Below are positions 23,475 to 31,633 of a DNA stretch of 64,000 bases, piece by piece. Origin of the DNA: Escherichia coli DSM 30083 = JCM 1649 = ATCC 11775 (GTDB lineage: Bacteria > Pseudomonadota > Gammaproteobacteria > Enterobacterales > Enterobacteriaceae); assembly GCF_003697165.2 (NCBI RefSeq), contig NZ_CP033092.2, positions 3,906,001-3,970,000 of the forward strand, given 5' to 3'. Numbering within the stretch: the stretch's first letter is position 1; the number at the start of each line of letters is the position of its first letter. The notes under the pieces were generated by a model. The model saw nothing but the letters and a program-made list of their open reading frames with translations, had not been told where the DNA came from and made no database searches. Both the position numbers and the translations under genes were made by a program.

Positions 23475-23671
23475 GTGGCGATTAACACCAATACTCAGTC
23501 ACACATGATGTCCGCAAATCAGTAGTCAGAATGACTCCCCTCCCACTGCATCAGCTCTTCAAGCATGGTTAATCGTTGTGGGACGCTTAACCAACGCAAC
23601 CAGCACAACTTCGCTGTCGCGGTAAAATAGTGCTGATAAAACTGACGCATGGGGCACCTCCTTGCTTCATC
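23445..23671 (-). ncRNA. sgrS: SgrS glucose-phosphate stress small RNA
   Basis: SgrS is an Hfq-dependent RNA that pairs with ptsG and other mRNAs to relieve sugar-phosphate stress, and it also encodes SgrT. The 5' end (GATGAAGCAAGG) and the pairing region (TGTGACTGAGTATTGGTGT, complement of 23485-23503) match the E. coli RNA. It ends with a strong terminator. The inferred length is about 227 nt, the E. coli value. It lies divergently from its activator gene sgrR. The downstream gene setA, normally read through from sgrS, is absent. Confidence 0.9.
23519..23650 (-). CDS. sgrT: SgrT, inhibitor of the PtsG glucose transporter
   Basis: SgrT is a 43-residue peptide encoded inside SgrS that blocks glucose uptake by PtsG (EIICB-Glc). 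It starts MRQFYQHYFTATAKLC from the ATG at 23650, behind an AAGGAGG ribosome-binding site. The first 30 or so residues match the K-12 peptide, while the last dozen (LMQWEGSHSDY) differ noticeably. The pairing region of SgrS lies just downstream of its stop and is conserved. Confidence 0.88.
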   Translation of the reverse strand: MRQFYQHYFTATAKLCWLRWLSVPQRLTMLEELMQWEGSHSDY

Positions 23672-23738
23672 GTTAGGAATTATTGACTTAATATAGGGAA
23701 AATAAAATTGCTGTCTTTTGCGCAGGAGTTCCCCTTTT

Positions 23739-25394
23739 ATGCCATCTGCTCGTCTGCAACAACAGTTCATCCGCCTGTGGCAATGCTGCGAGGGTAAATC
23801 TCAGGAGACCACGCTCAACGAACTGGCAGCGTTACTGAGTTGCTCGCGTCGTCATATGCGCACCCTGCTCAACACCATGCAGGATCGCGGCTGGCTGACG
23901 TGGGAAGCGGAAGTCGGGCGCGGTAAACGTTCACGCCTGACATTCCTCTATACCGGGCTGGCGCTTCAGCAACAGCGGGCGGAAGACCTGCTGGAGCAGG
24001 ATCGTATCGACCAACTAGTGCAGTTGGTTGGCGACAAAGCGACTGTGCGGCAAATGCTGGTTTCTCATCTGGGCCGCAGCTTCCGCCAGGGGCGGCACAT
24101 CCTGCGCGTGCTCTACTATCGTCCGTTGCGTAATCTGCTACCTGGCAGCGCATTGCGCCGTTCTGAAACCCATATCGCCCGGCAAATCTTCAGTTCGCTA
24201 ACGCGCATAAATGAGGAAAATGGGGAACTGGAAGCAGACATCGCACACCACTGGCAGCAAATATCACCGCTTCACTGGCGTTTCTTTTTGCGTCCAGGAG
24301 TCCATTTTCACCATGGTCGTGAACTGGAAATGGACGATGTGATCGCCTCTTTAAAACGAATCAATACGCTTCCGCTCTATTCGCATATTGCTAACATTGT
24401 GTCGCCGACGCCCTGGACGCTGGATATCCATCTCACGCAACCGGACCGCTGGTTGCCGTTACTGCTGGGGCAAGTTCCGGCAATGATCCTGCCGCGCGAA
24501 TGGGAAACCCTCAGTAACTTTGCCAGCCATCCCATCGGCACCGGTCCGTATGCGGTGATCCGCAACAGCACCAATCAACTGAAAATTCAGGCATTCGATG
24601 ACTTCTTCGGTTACCGGGCATTAATCGACGAAGTTAACGTCTGGGTTCTGCCGGAAATTGCCGACGAGCCAGCCGGAGGGCTGATGCTAAAAGGTCCACA
24701 GGGCGAGGAAAAAGAGATTGAAAGCCGCCTGGAGGAAGGTTGCTACTATTTACTGTTCGACAGCCGCACCCATCGAGGGGCGAATCAGCAAGTCAGAGAC
24801 TGGGTAAGCTATGTGCTTTCTCCGACGAATCTGGTCTATTTCGCTGAGGAACAGTACCAGCAACTGTGGTTCCCGGCTTATGGACTGCTCCCCCGTTGGC
24901 ACCATGCCCGCACCATAAAGAGCGAAAAACCGGCTGGTCTGGAAAGCCTCACCCTGACCTTTTATCAGGATCACAGCGAGCATCGGGTGATTGCCGGGAT
25001 CATGCAGCAGATTCTGGCAAGTCACCAGGTCACGCTGGAAATCAAAGAGATCAGCTACGATCAGTGGCATGAAGGAGAGATCGAGAGCGATATCTGGCTT
25101 AACAGCGCCAACTTTACGCTGCCGCTGGATTTTTCGCTGTTCGCGCACTTGTGCGAGGTGCCGCTGCTCCAACACTGTATTCCGATCGACTGGCAAGCCG
25201 ACGCCGCCCGCTGGCGCAATGGCGAAATGAATCTGGCGAACTGGTGCCAACAACTGGTCGCCAGCAAAGCAATGGTGCCACTTATCCACCACTGGCTGAT
25301 CATTCAGGGGCAACGTAGTATGCGCGGCCTGCGCATGAACACCCTCGGCTGGTTCGATTTTAAATCAGCGTGGTTTGCACCACCGGATCCATGA
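23739..25394 (+). CDS. sgrR: Transcriptional regulator SgrR, activator of sgrS
   Basis: SgrR activates sgrS during glucose-phosphate stress and represses itself. It has 551 residues from [15 protein letters not shown]. An N-terminal winged-helix DNA-binding domain occupies about residues 1-115, with the recognition region [20 protein letters not shown]. The remainder resembles an extracellular solute-binding protein of the SBP_bac_5 type, the presumed sensor. A start seven codons upstream is possible but places the ribosome-binding site badly. It is divergent from sgrS across about 67 bp, which must hold both promoters and the SgrR site. Confidence 0.96.
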
Positions 25395-25429
25395 TTGCTG
25401 GTTGATAACAAAATCACTACACTAACGCC

Positions 25430-25515
25430 GTTCTCAACGGGGTGCCACGCAGCCGCGTGCGCTGAGAAAATACCCGTCGAACCTGATCCGGATAACGCCG
25501 GCGAAGGGATTTGAG
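25430..25515 (+). ncRNA. TPP riboswitch (THI element) of thiBPQ
   Basis: The sequence contains the conserved thi-box core: GGGGTGCC near 25438, GCTGAGAAAATACCC near 25461, and GAACCTGATCCGGATAACGCCGG ending near 25501 (written here in shortened form), then CGAAGGGA. These are the hallmarks of the thiamine pyrophosphate aptamer. It corresponds to the SroA leader RNA of E. coli. TPP binding should sequester the thiB ribosome-binding region about 40 bases downstream and shut off thiamine import. Confidence 0.95.
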
Positions 25516-25557
25516 GCTCCTTCTCAAGTCCTTTGCCACTCTTTTGTGAGGTGCAAA

Positions 25558-26541
25558 GTGTTAAAAAAATGTCTTCCCCTGCTGTTGCTGTGCACAGCGC
25601 CTGTTTTCGCTAAACCTGTTCTGACTGTTTATACCTACGATTCCTTTGCCGCTGACTGGGGACCTGGTCCGGTAGTCAAAAAAGCCTTTGAAGCAGACTG
25701 TAATTGCGAACTGAAACTGGTGGCGCTGGAAGATGGCGTTTCGCTTCTCAACCGTCTGCGGATGGAAGGCAAAAACAGTAAAGCCGATGTGGTGCTGGGG
25801 CTGGATAACAATCTGTTAGACGCCGCCAGCAAAACAGAGCTGTTTGCTAAAAGCGGTGTGGCAGCGGAAGCCGTTAACGTTCCTGGCGGCTGGAATAATG
25901 ACACTTTCGTACCGTATGATTACGGCTATTTCGCCTTCGTCTATGACAAGAACAAACTGAAAAATCCGCCGCAAAGCCTGAAAGAACTGGTTGAGAGCGA
26001 TCAAAACTGGCGGGTGATTTATGAAGATCCACGTACCAGTACACCGGGGCTGGGTCTGTTGCTATGGATGCAAAAAGTCTATGGCGATAACGCCCCGCAA
26101 GCCTGGCAGAAACTGGCGAAGAAAACTGTCACGGTCACCAAAGGCTGGAGCGAAGCCTACGGCCTGTTTTTAAAAGGCGAAAGCGATCTGGTACTGAGTT
26201 ACACCACCTCTCCGGCTTATCACATTCTCGAAGAGAAGAAAGATAACTACGCCGCCACAAACTTTATCGAAGGTCACTATCTGCAGGTGGAAGTTGCCGC
26301 CCGCACCGCTGCCAGCAAGCAGCCAGAGCTGGCGCAAAAATTCCTCCAGTTTATGGTTTCTCCGGCTTTTCAGAATGCGATCCCAACCGGCAACTGGATG
26401 TATCCGGTAGCAAACGTCACTCTGCCTGCAGGATTTGAACAATTGACCAAACCAGCCACCACGCTAGAGTTCACACCCGCCGAAGTGGCGGCACAACGTC
26501 AGGCATGGATTAGCGAATGGCAACGCGCCGTCAGCCGTTAA
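25558..26541 (+). CDS. thiB: Thiamine/TPP periplasmic binding protein ThiB
   Basis: ThiB captures thiamine, TMP and TPP in the periplasm for the ThiPQ importer. It has 327 residues, starting with GTG at 25558 and preceded by a GAGG ribosome-binding site. An in-frame start four codons upstream would overlap that site. The N-terminal signal peptide (LKKCLPLLLLCTAPVFA) is followed by the mature sequence KPVLTVYTYDSF, typical of family 1 solute-binding proteins. Its 3' end overlaps thiP by 25 bases. Confidence 0.96.
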   Translation: MLKKCLPLLLLCTAPVFAKPVLTVYTYDSFAADWGPGPVVKKAFEADCNCELKLVALEDGVSLLNRLRMEGKNSKADVVLGLDNNLLDAASKTELFAKSGVAAEAVNVPGGWNNDTFVPYDYGYFAFVYDKNKLKNPPQSLKELVESDQNWRVIYEDPRTSTPGLGLLLWMQKVYGDNAPQAWQKLAKKTVTVTKGWSEAYGLFLKGESDLVLSYTTSPAYHILEEKKDNYAATNFIEGHYLQVEVAARTAASKQPELAQKFLQFMVSPAFQNAIPTGNWMYPVANVTLPAGFEQLTKPATTLEFTPAEVAAQRQAWISEWQRAVSR

Positions 26542-28127
26542 TTCCCGGCTGGTTAATTCCAGGCGTAAGCGCCGCCACGCTGGTGGTGGCGGTTGCACTG
26601 GCGGCGTTTCTCGCCCTGTGGTGGAACGCGCCGCAGGGTGACTGGGTGGCAGTCTGGCAGGACAGCTACCTGTGGCATGTGGTGCGCTTCTCCTTCTGGC
26701 AGGCGTTTCTCTCGGCGCTGCTCTCTGTCGTACCCGCAATATTCCTCGCCCGCGCCCTCTATCGCAGGCGCTTTCCTGGGCGACAGATGCTGTTGCGTCT
26801 GTGCGCAATGACCTTGATCCTCCCGGTGCTGGTTGCTGTTTTCGGCATTCTTAGCGTCTATGGTCGCCAGGGCTGGCTGGCCTCGCTCTGGCAATCACTT
26901 GGTCTGGAGTGGACCTTTTCGCCCTACGGCCTGCAAGGCATTTTGCTGGCCCATGTGTTTTTTAATCTGCCGATGGCTAGCCGTTTATTACTCCAGGCAC
27001 TGGAAAACATTCCCGGCGAACAACGTCAGCTTGCCGCCCAACTTGGGATGCACGGCTGGCATTTTTTCCGTTTCGTCGAATGGCCGTGGTTACGGCGACA
27101 AATCCCGCCGGTTGCCGCACTAATCTTTATGCTCTGTTTCGCCAGCTTCGCCACCGTGCTATCGCTGGGCGGCGGTCCGCAGGCGACCACTATCGAGCTG
27201 GCAATCTATCAGGCGCTGAGTTACGACTACGATCCTGCCCGCGCGGCAATGCTGGCGCTGATCCAGATGGTGTGCTGCCTCGGGCTGGTGCTGTTGAGTC
27301 AGCGATTGAGTAAGGCCATTGCGCCTGGTACCACACTGCTGCAAGGCTGGCGCGACCCGGACGATCGTCTGCATAGTCGCATTTGCGACACGGCGTTAAT
27401 TGTGCTGGCGCTGCTGCTGTTGCTGCCACCGTTACTGGCGGTGATCGTCGATGGGGTAAATCGCCAGTTGCCGGAAGTGCTGGCACAACCGGTGCTGTGG
27501 CAGGCGCTGTGGACCTCGTTGCGTATTGCGCTGGCGGCAGGCGTATTGTGCGTAGTGCTGACCATGATGCTGCTATGGAGCAGTCGCGAACTTCGGGCGC
27601 GGCAGAAAATGCTGGCGGGTCAGGCGCTGGAGATGAGCGGCATGTTGATCCTCGCCATGCCGGGGATTGTGCTGGCTACGGGCTTCTTTTTACTGCTCAA
27701 CAACACTATCGGCCTGCCACAATCTGCTGACGGCATTGTGATTTTCACCAATGCGTTAATGGCAATCCCTTATGCGCTGAAAGTGCTGGAAAACCCGATG
27801 CGCGATATCACCGCCCGCTACAGCATGTTGTGTCAGTCGCTGGGCATTGAAGGCTGGTCACGCTTAAAAGTGGTGGAGCTGCGCGCCCTGAAACGTCCAC
27901 TGGCGCAGGCGCTGGCCTTTGCTTGTGTGCTGTCGATTGGTGATTTTGGCGTGGTGGCATTGTTCGGTAACGATGATTTCCGTACCCTGCCGTTTTATCT
28001 CTACCAGCAAATTGGCTCCTATCGCAGCCAGGACGGCGCGGTCACCGCGTTAATTCTGCTGCTGCTCTGTTTTCTGCTGTTTACCGTGATTGAAAAAATA
28101 CCGGGGCGAAATGTTAAAACTGACTGA
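26517..28127 (+). CDS. thiP: Thiamine ABC transporter permease ThiP
   Basis: ThiP is the inner-membrane permease of the thiamine importer. It has 536 residues and about twelve membrane spans in two tandem permease halves. Each half ends with an EAA-like loop: AAQLGMHGWHFFRFVEWP near residue 180 and CQSLGIEGWSRLKVVELR near residue 440. The fused two-half design means one ThiP chain pairs with two ThiQ subunits. It overlaps both thiB and thiQ, consistent with coupled translation. Confidence 0.97.
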   Translation: MATRRQPLIPGWLIPGVSAATLVVAVALAAFLALWWNAPQGDWVAVWQDSYLWHVVRFSFWQAFLSALLSVVPAIFLARALYRRRFPGRQMLLRLCAMTLILPVLVAVFGILSVYGRQGWLASLWQSLGLEWTFSPYGLQGILLAHVFFNLPMASRLLLQALENIPGEQRQLAAQLGMHGWHFFRFVEWPWLRRQIPPVAALIFMLCFASFATVLSLGGGPQATTIELAIYQALSYDYDPARAAMLALIQMVCCLGLVLLSQRLSKAIAPGTTLLQGWRDPDDRLHSRICDTALIVLALLLLLPPLLAVIVDGVNRQLPEVLAQPVLWQALWTSLRIALAAGVLCVVLTMMLLWSSRELRARQKMLAGQALEMSGMLILAMPGIVLATGFFLLLNNTIGLPQSADGIVIFTNALMAIPYALKVLENPMRDITARYSMLCQSLGIEGWSRLKVVELRALKRPLAQALAFACVLSIGDFGVVALFGNDDFRTLPFYLYQQIGSYRSQDGAVTALILLLLCFLLFTVIEKIPGRNVKTD

Positions 28128-28809
28128 TATCACCTGGCTTTACCACCATTTGCCGATGCGTTTTAGCTTAACGGTGGAACGCGGCGAGCAGGTGGCGATC
28201 CTCGGGCCAAGCGGCGCAGGTAAAAGTACCCTGCTTAATTTGATCGCCGGTTTTCTGACGCCAGCCAGCGGTTTGCTGACTATCGACGACGTAGATCACA
28301 CCACGACGCCGCCGTCACGCCGTCCGGTGTCGATGCTGTTTCAGGAGAACAACCTGTTCAGCCATCTGACGGTCGCGCAAAACATCGGGCTGGGGCTAAA
28401 TCCGGGGTTGAAACTAAATGCGGCGCAGCAGAAGAAAATGCACGCGATTGCCCACCAGATGGGGATTGATAATTTAATGGCGCGGTTACCTGGCGAGCTT
28501 TCCGGCGGTCAGCGACAGCGCGTGGCGTTAGCGCGTTGTCTGGTACGCGAACAGCCCATTTTATTGCTCGATGAACCGTTTTCCGCACTCGATCCGGCGC
28601 TACGTCAGGAGATGCTGACGCTGGTGAGTTCGAGCTGCCAACAGCAAAAAATGACGCTCTTGATGGTGTCGCACAGTGTGGAAGATGCGGCGCGGATCGC
28701 CACGCGCTCGGTGGTGGTCGCCGACGGGCGTATCGCCTGGCAGGGTAAGACCGATGAGTTGTTGAGCGGTAAGGCGAGTGCTTCGGCGCTGTTGGGAATT
28801 AAAGGTTAA
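28111..28809 (+). CDS. thiQ: Thiamine ABC transporter ATPase ThiQ
   Basis: ThiQ powers thiamine import by ATP hydrolysis at the cytoplasmic face. It has 232 residues from MLKLTDITWLYHH. The Walker A (GPSGAGKST, near residue 32), the ABC signature (LSGGQRQRVALA, near 130) and Walker B (ILLLDEPFSALD, near 151) are intact. It overlaps thiP by 17 bases and ends the operon. A REP sequence follows and separates it from the convergent gene yabI. Confidence 0.97.
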   Translation: MLKLTDITWLYHHLPMRFSLTVERGEQVAILGPSGAGKSTLLNLIAGFLTPASGLLTIDDVDHTTTPPSRRPVSMLFQENNLFSHLTVAQNIGLGLNPGLKLNAAQQKKMHAIAHQMGIDNLMARLPGELSGGQRQRVALARCLVREQPILLLDEPFSALDPALRQEMLTLVSSSCQQQKMTLLMVSHSVEDAARIATRSVVVADGRIAWQGKTDELLSGKASASALLGIKG

Positions 28810-28816
28810 TATGCAC

Positions 28817-28902
<86 letters not shown>

Positions 28903-28922
28903 AACCCGCACAAGGCTATCCC

Positions 28923-29687
28923 CTAAACCCCAACCACTTTACGCAAAATATCGATATACACCGGCATCAACGGGTGGCGAATTAACACCACCAGCGCCAC
29001 CACGCCGATGGCAGAAATCAACGGCGTCAGCCACAACAAACGACCGCGGGACAAATAATGACTCAAACGGTCAGTCGCTTTACCGCTGCGCCATAACCGC
29101 CAGCACAGCCAGCCTCCAACCCACAAAAACACCGCTGTTGCCAGCAGCAACCATTTAAACTCACCGCTCTGCATCCCGGCAGGAATATCGATCGCCGCAC
29201 CCGCCAGAATCCCCGGCAGGAAGTAAAACTGTGGCCACAGCAAGCAGCCGATAATATTCGGCGTAATAAATTTTGCCACCGGGAGATCCAGCATTCCCGC
29301 CACCATTGGCACCAGCGGACGCGTCGGACCGACAAAACGACCGACCAGAATGGTGAACATGCTGTGCTGATGCAGCGCATGTTCGGTTTTATCGAGTAAT
29401 GCTTTGTTCTTCTTCAGAAATGACCAGCGATGCAACGGCTTTTTAAAACGCCAGCCCAGCCAGAAGGAGATCCAGTCGCCCATCAGGCAGCCAATAATCC
29501 CCGCCAGCCAGGCGTACCAGAAACTTAACTCACCGCTACCAATCAGCGCTCCCAGCCCCGCCATCAGCACCGTACCGGGTAGAATCAAACCGACCAGCGC
29601 CAGCGACTCCAGAAAGGCCACCAACACCACCGCCATCAATGAATACACGGTGGATTGGGTAATAAAGTGTTCCAGCAATGCTTGCAT
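28923..29687 (-). CDS. yabI: DedA-family inner-membrane protein YabI
   Basis: YabI is a DedA/VTT-domain membrane protein. The family supports membrane homeostasis and probably undecaprenyl-phosphate or phospholipid flipping. It has 254 residues and about five or six hydrophobic segments. The family stretches LILPGTVLMAGLGALIGSG (near 34) and VGRFVGPTRPLVPMVAG (near 141, with the conserved GRF..G..R core) are present. In K-12 it directly follows araC; here an accessory insert of about 1.8 kb lies between the two. Confidence 0.95.
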   Translation of the reverse strand: MQALLEHFITQSTVYSLMAVVLVAFLESLALVGLILPGTVLMAGLGALIGSGELSFWYAWLAGIIGCLMGDWISFWLGWRFKKPLHRWSFLKKNKALLDKTEHALHQHSMFTILVGRFVGPTRPLVPMVAGMLDLPVAKFITPNIIGCLLWPQFYFLPGILAGAAIDIPAGMQSGEFKWLLLATAVFLWVGGWLCWRLWRSGKATDRLSHYLSRGRLLWLTPLISAIGVVALVVLIRHPLMPVYIDILRKVVGV

Positions 29688-29772
29688 AATGTGCCTATCA
29701 AATGGACGAAGCAGGGATTCTGCAAACCCTATGCTACTCCGTCAAGCCGTCAATTATCTGATTCGTTACCAA

Positions 29773-29817
29773 TTATGACAACTTGACGGCTACATCATTC
29801 ACTTTTTCTTCACAACC
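29773..29817 (-). pseudogene. Detached copy of the K-12-type araC 3' tail
   Basis: Read on the minus strand, this stretch encodes GCEEKVNDVAVKLS followed by TAA. As I recall it, that is the exact C-terminal tail and stop of the 292-residue K-12 AraC. Here it is separated from araC by about 1.8 kb and has no start, so it is non-coding. It marks the right-hand junction of the accessory insert on the yabI side. Confidence 0.85.
29809..29817. repeat. 9-bp direct repeat flanking the accessory insert (yabI side)
   Basis: TTCACAACC here recurs at 31637-31645, at the end of araC. The two copies bracket the AT-rich insert, so a single crossover between them would remove it and fuse araC to the detached tail. 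The repeat may be a crossover core, a target duplication or a chance relic of homology (both copies encode Gly-Cys-Glu). Confidence 0.8.
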
Positions 29818-29841
29818 GGCACAAAAGACACCCTCTGCCTA

Positions 29842-30264
29842 TCATTCGATAGTCTCAAAATATTCCACCTGCAGAGAATCACGGTGCTCAATGATGCAAT
29901 AACGCTGGAAATTATTTGCATAATCACTTTTATCATGAAAAAACCATATACAATCGTTTTGTAGACTCGGTCCCATTCTTTTCAAAAAATCTATTAGCTT
30001 TGCTTTCTGAAGAAAAATGTTATCTATATTTCGCCATGTAACAATCACTCTTGTTTGCATATCATCAACATTATAGTAATAGCTATACTCGGCTACGTTT
30101 GATATGTTTGGCAAATTTCGCAAACTCTCTGGCGTATAAAGGAAAAATGGGGAAAGTTCATGCTGTGTATAGTGATGTTCCTTTGACATCAATGAGATAT
30201 AAGCATAGAAAAATATAAAGAATAAAACTAAAAATGATAATAAAATATAAATATATTTTGACAT
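29842..30264 (-). CDS. Unrecognised membrane-anchored protein, 140 residues
   Basis: I do not recognise this gene. The protein begins with a hydrophobic segment (residues 4-26, YIYILLSFLVLFFIFFYAYI) and continues with about 110 mostly polar residues that contain several tyrosines and two cysteines. This suggests a single-pass inner-membrane protein with the bulk outside the cytoplasm. It starts six bases after the stop of the preceding 282-codon gene and is surely co-transcribed with it. Base composition is far more AT-rich than the surrounding core genes, which points to horizontal transfer. A small anchored partner encoded next to a larger soluble protein could be an immunity or accessory subunit, but that is speculation. 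Confidence 0.7.
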   Translation of the reverse strand: MSKYIYILLSFLVLFFIFFYAYISLMSKEHHYTQHELSPFFLYTPESLRNLPNISNVAEYSYYYNVDDMQTRVIVTWRNIDNIFLQKAKLIDFLKRMGPSLQNDCIWFFHDKSDYANNFQRYCIIEHRDSLQVEYFETIE

Positions 30265-30270
30265 CTCTAC

Positions 30271-31119
30271 TCACGACCTGTGCGGATAATGAGGGTTTAA
30301 GAAAAGAAAAAGCGGTCTTTCAAAGGGAGATTCTGAAAACTTTATAGCTCCCGAACTTGATAATGAACTATACAACTCATGATTTATTCTGTTTTTATCT
30401 TTATAATAATTAGTAACAGGTCTATTATTATATTGATTATATAACAATATTGAAAAAGACTCATCTAATGGCTTTATATAATTTAACCATTCTGGAAGCT
30501 TCTTTTTTATTAGTTGATTTTTTTTAAAAGGAGGATGGGTTGTAAATAAGAATGGCGTAAACTCAGTATTTTTAAAATTCCCTGGCGCTCCATATGTATC
30601 CCATATTTGTAAGGCTTTTGTGTAAGATAAAGGTTTTGCCAATAAAAGTGGATCGGGGCCTGTTCCAAATACACGATAAAAACCAATCAAGTCTGAGACT
30701 AAATCTTCTGCACTAAATCCGCTATCAGTATACCAGTTAAAAATAAATGAGTTTTGCCATGCTTCAAACCTCTTCGCAGTTCCATACATTAACGTTAAGG
30801 CAACTCTTGCTTTAAGAGTGGGTGAAAGACATGAACGAACCATAACCTTCGTATAAACACCGGTATGAAATGTAAGATCTACTCCTAATATTTTTTTCCG
30901 AATTCCCATTTCCTGATGATAATCAACAGGAAAATACCAATCATGAAATTCATCGTAATATGTTGAAAAATGTTCTTGCTCCAATTTTCTTTTTAATATT
31001 CTGGCATCTTGTCCCTGAGCATGCCCCAAATCGATCCAACCTAACTCTTCGGTATAAACTAATCCATACTTTTTCGTTGTTGCAAATATTCCATCAGTAA
31101 TATCGTTACGTTTGCTCAT
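30271..31119 (-). CDS. Unrecognised protein, 282 residues, first gene of the araC-yabI insert
   Basis: No function can be assigned. The ATG at 31119 follows a GGGGAG ribosome-binding site; a GTG one codon earlier is the alternative. No signal peptide or membrane segment is obvious. Notable stretches are GWIDLGHA (near 27), HDWYFPVDYHQEMGI (near 58), HTGVYTKVMVRS (near 84) and SAEDLVSDLIGFYR (near 132), and the protein is rich in aromatics. The SAEDLVSDLIGFYR region reminds me of DUF4056-type proteins, but this is a weak recollection. The gene is AT-rich with rare-codon use, unlike its neighbours, and forms a two-gene operon with the 140-residue membrane protein. Confidence 0.75.
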   Translation of the reverse strand: MSKRNDITDGIFATTKKYGLVYTEELGWIDLGHAQGQDARILKRKLEQEHFSTYYDEFHDWYFPVDYHQEMGIRKKILGVDLTFHTGVYTKVMVRSCLSPTLKARVALTLMYGTAKRFEAWQNSFIFNWYTDSGFSAEDLVSDLIGFYRVFGTGPDPLLLAKPLSYTKALQIWDTYGAPGNFKNTEFTPFLFTTHPPFKKNQLIKKKLPEWLNYIKPLDESFSILLYNQYNNRPVTNYYKDKNRINHELYSSLSSSGAIKFSESPFERPLFLFLNPHYPHRS

Positions 31120-31246
31120 CACAATCTCCCCTCAAAAAAAACGTATAGCAAATAATATCAATAAGGAAAAATATTATTTTTCAATATTTTTTTGTATACA
31201 ATTCATTTTATGAATGAATTTACAAAGATAGCTGCGCCTGATGCCG
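31120..31246 (-). promoter_or_regulatory. Probable promoter region of the two-gene insert operon
   Basis: This stretch upstream of the 282-codon gene is almost all A and T, with a GTATAC palindrome near 31194 and AATTCATT/AATGAATT inverted repeats at about 31199-31219. Several overlapping -10-like hexamers are possible, so I cannot name one. The composition suggests H-NS silencing. Confidence 0.35.
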
Positions 31247-31410
31247 CTACACTTTTGCCAGACCATGTTCTCCTCTGAGGGAGTAACTGGCGTTTTTCAT
31301 AGAATGCCGTACTTTTTTCAACAACTGCCACATCGAACGGCATTTATGGTGGCGTGAAGTGCCTGCCATAACCGCTCAATGTGGTGTTCCTACGATGAAC
31401 AAACCGCTTG
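31247..31410 (-). pseudogene. Decayed 3' end of an IS630-family transposase
   Basis: Read on the minus strand, one frame gives EHHIERLWQALHATI (from 31389). After a frameshift near 31330 a second frame gives MWQLLKKVRHSMKNAS and GEHGLAKV followed by a stop at 31249-31247. These match the C-terminal end of IS630-type DDE transposases as I recall it, including the third catalytic acidic residue in the H-[IV]-E-x-LW motif. There is a premature stop just before EHH and at least one frameshift, no 5' half and no clear terminal repeats, so it is a relic. It suggests that insertion-sequence activity shaped this insert. Confidence 0.65.
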
Positions 31411-31599
31411 ATATATTCTCCTGATGCAACCGGACAATATGTTCATGATGGGTATCCCGATACATAAGCCTTCGTTTTATTTTTACAAAAAGAAATCGTT
31501 GTCGATATTTTATCAAGAAAAAAAATAATTCAGGTAAAACGATTCAACTAAAAATAACTAAAATTAATCCCCCGTGAAATATATAAATAACGTCAGATG

Positions 31600-31632
31600 A
31601 AGAAAGCAAGGGGGTTCCCCCCCTTCTTTCTT
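31600..31632 (-). terminator. Strong hairpin directly after araC
   Basis: AAGAAAG and AAGGGGG at 31600-31614 pair with CCCCCTT and CTTTCTT at 31619-31632, with one bulged C. The stem begins at the base next to the araC TAA stop. Reading leftward from araC, the descending arm is U-rich (CTTTCTTC), but no long U-run follows. It is a likely intrinsic terminator for araC that is not part of the K-12 sequence as I recall it. Confidence 0.55.
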
Positions 31633-31633
31633 A

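Noticed and set aside
31247..31410. Functional insertion sequence
   Set aside because: Only the C-terminal end of a transposase can be rebuilt, across a stop and a frameshift, and no terminal inverted repeats are visible.
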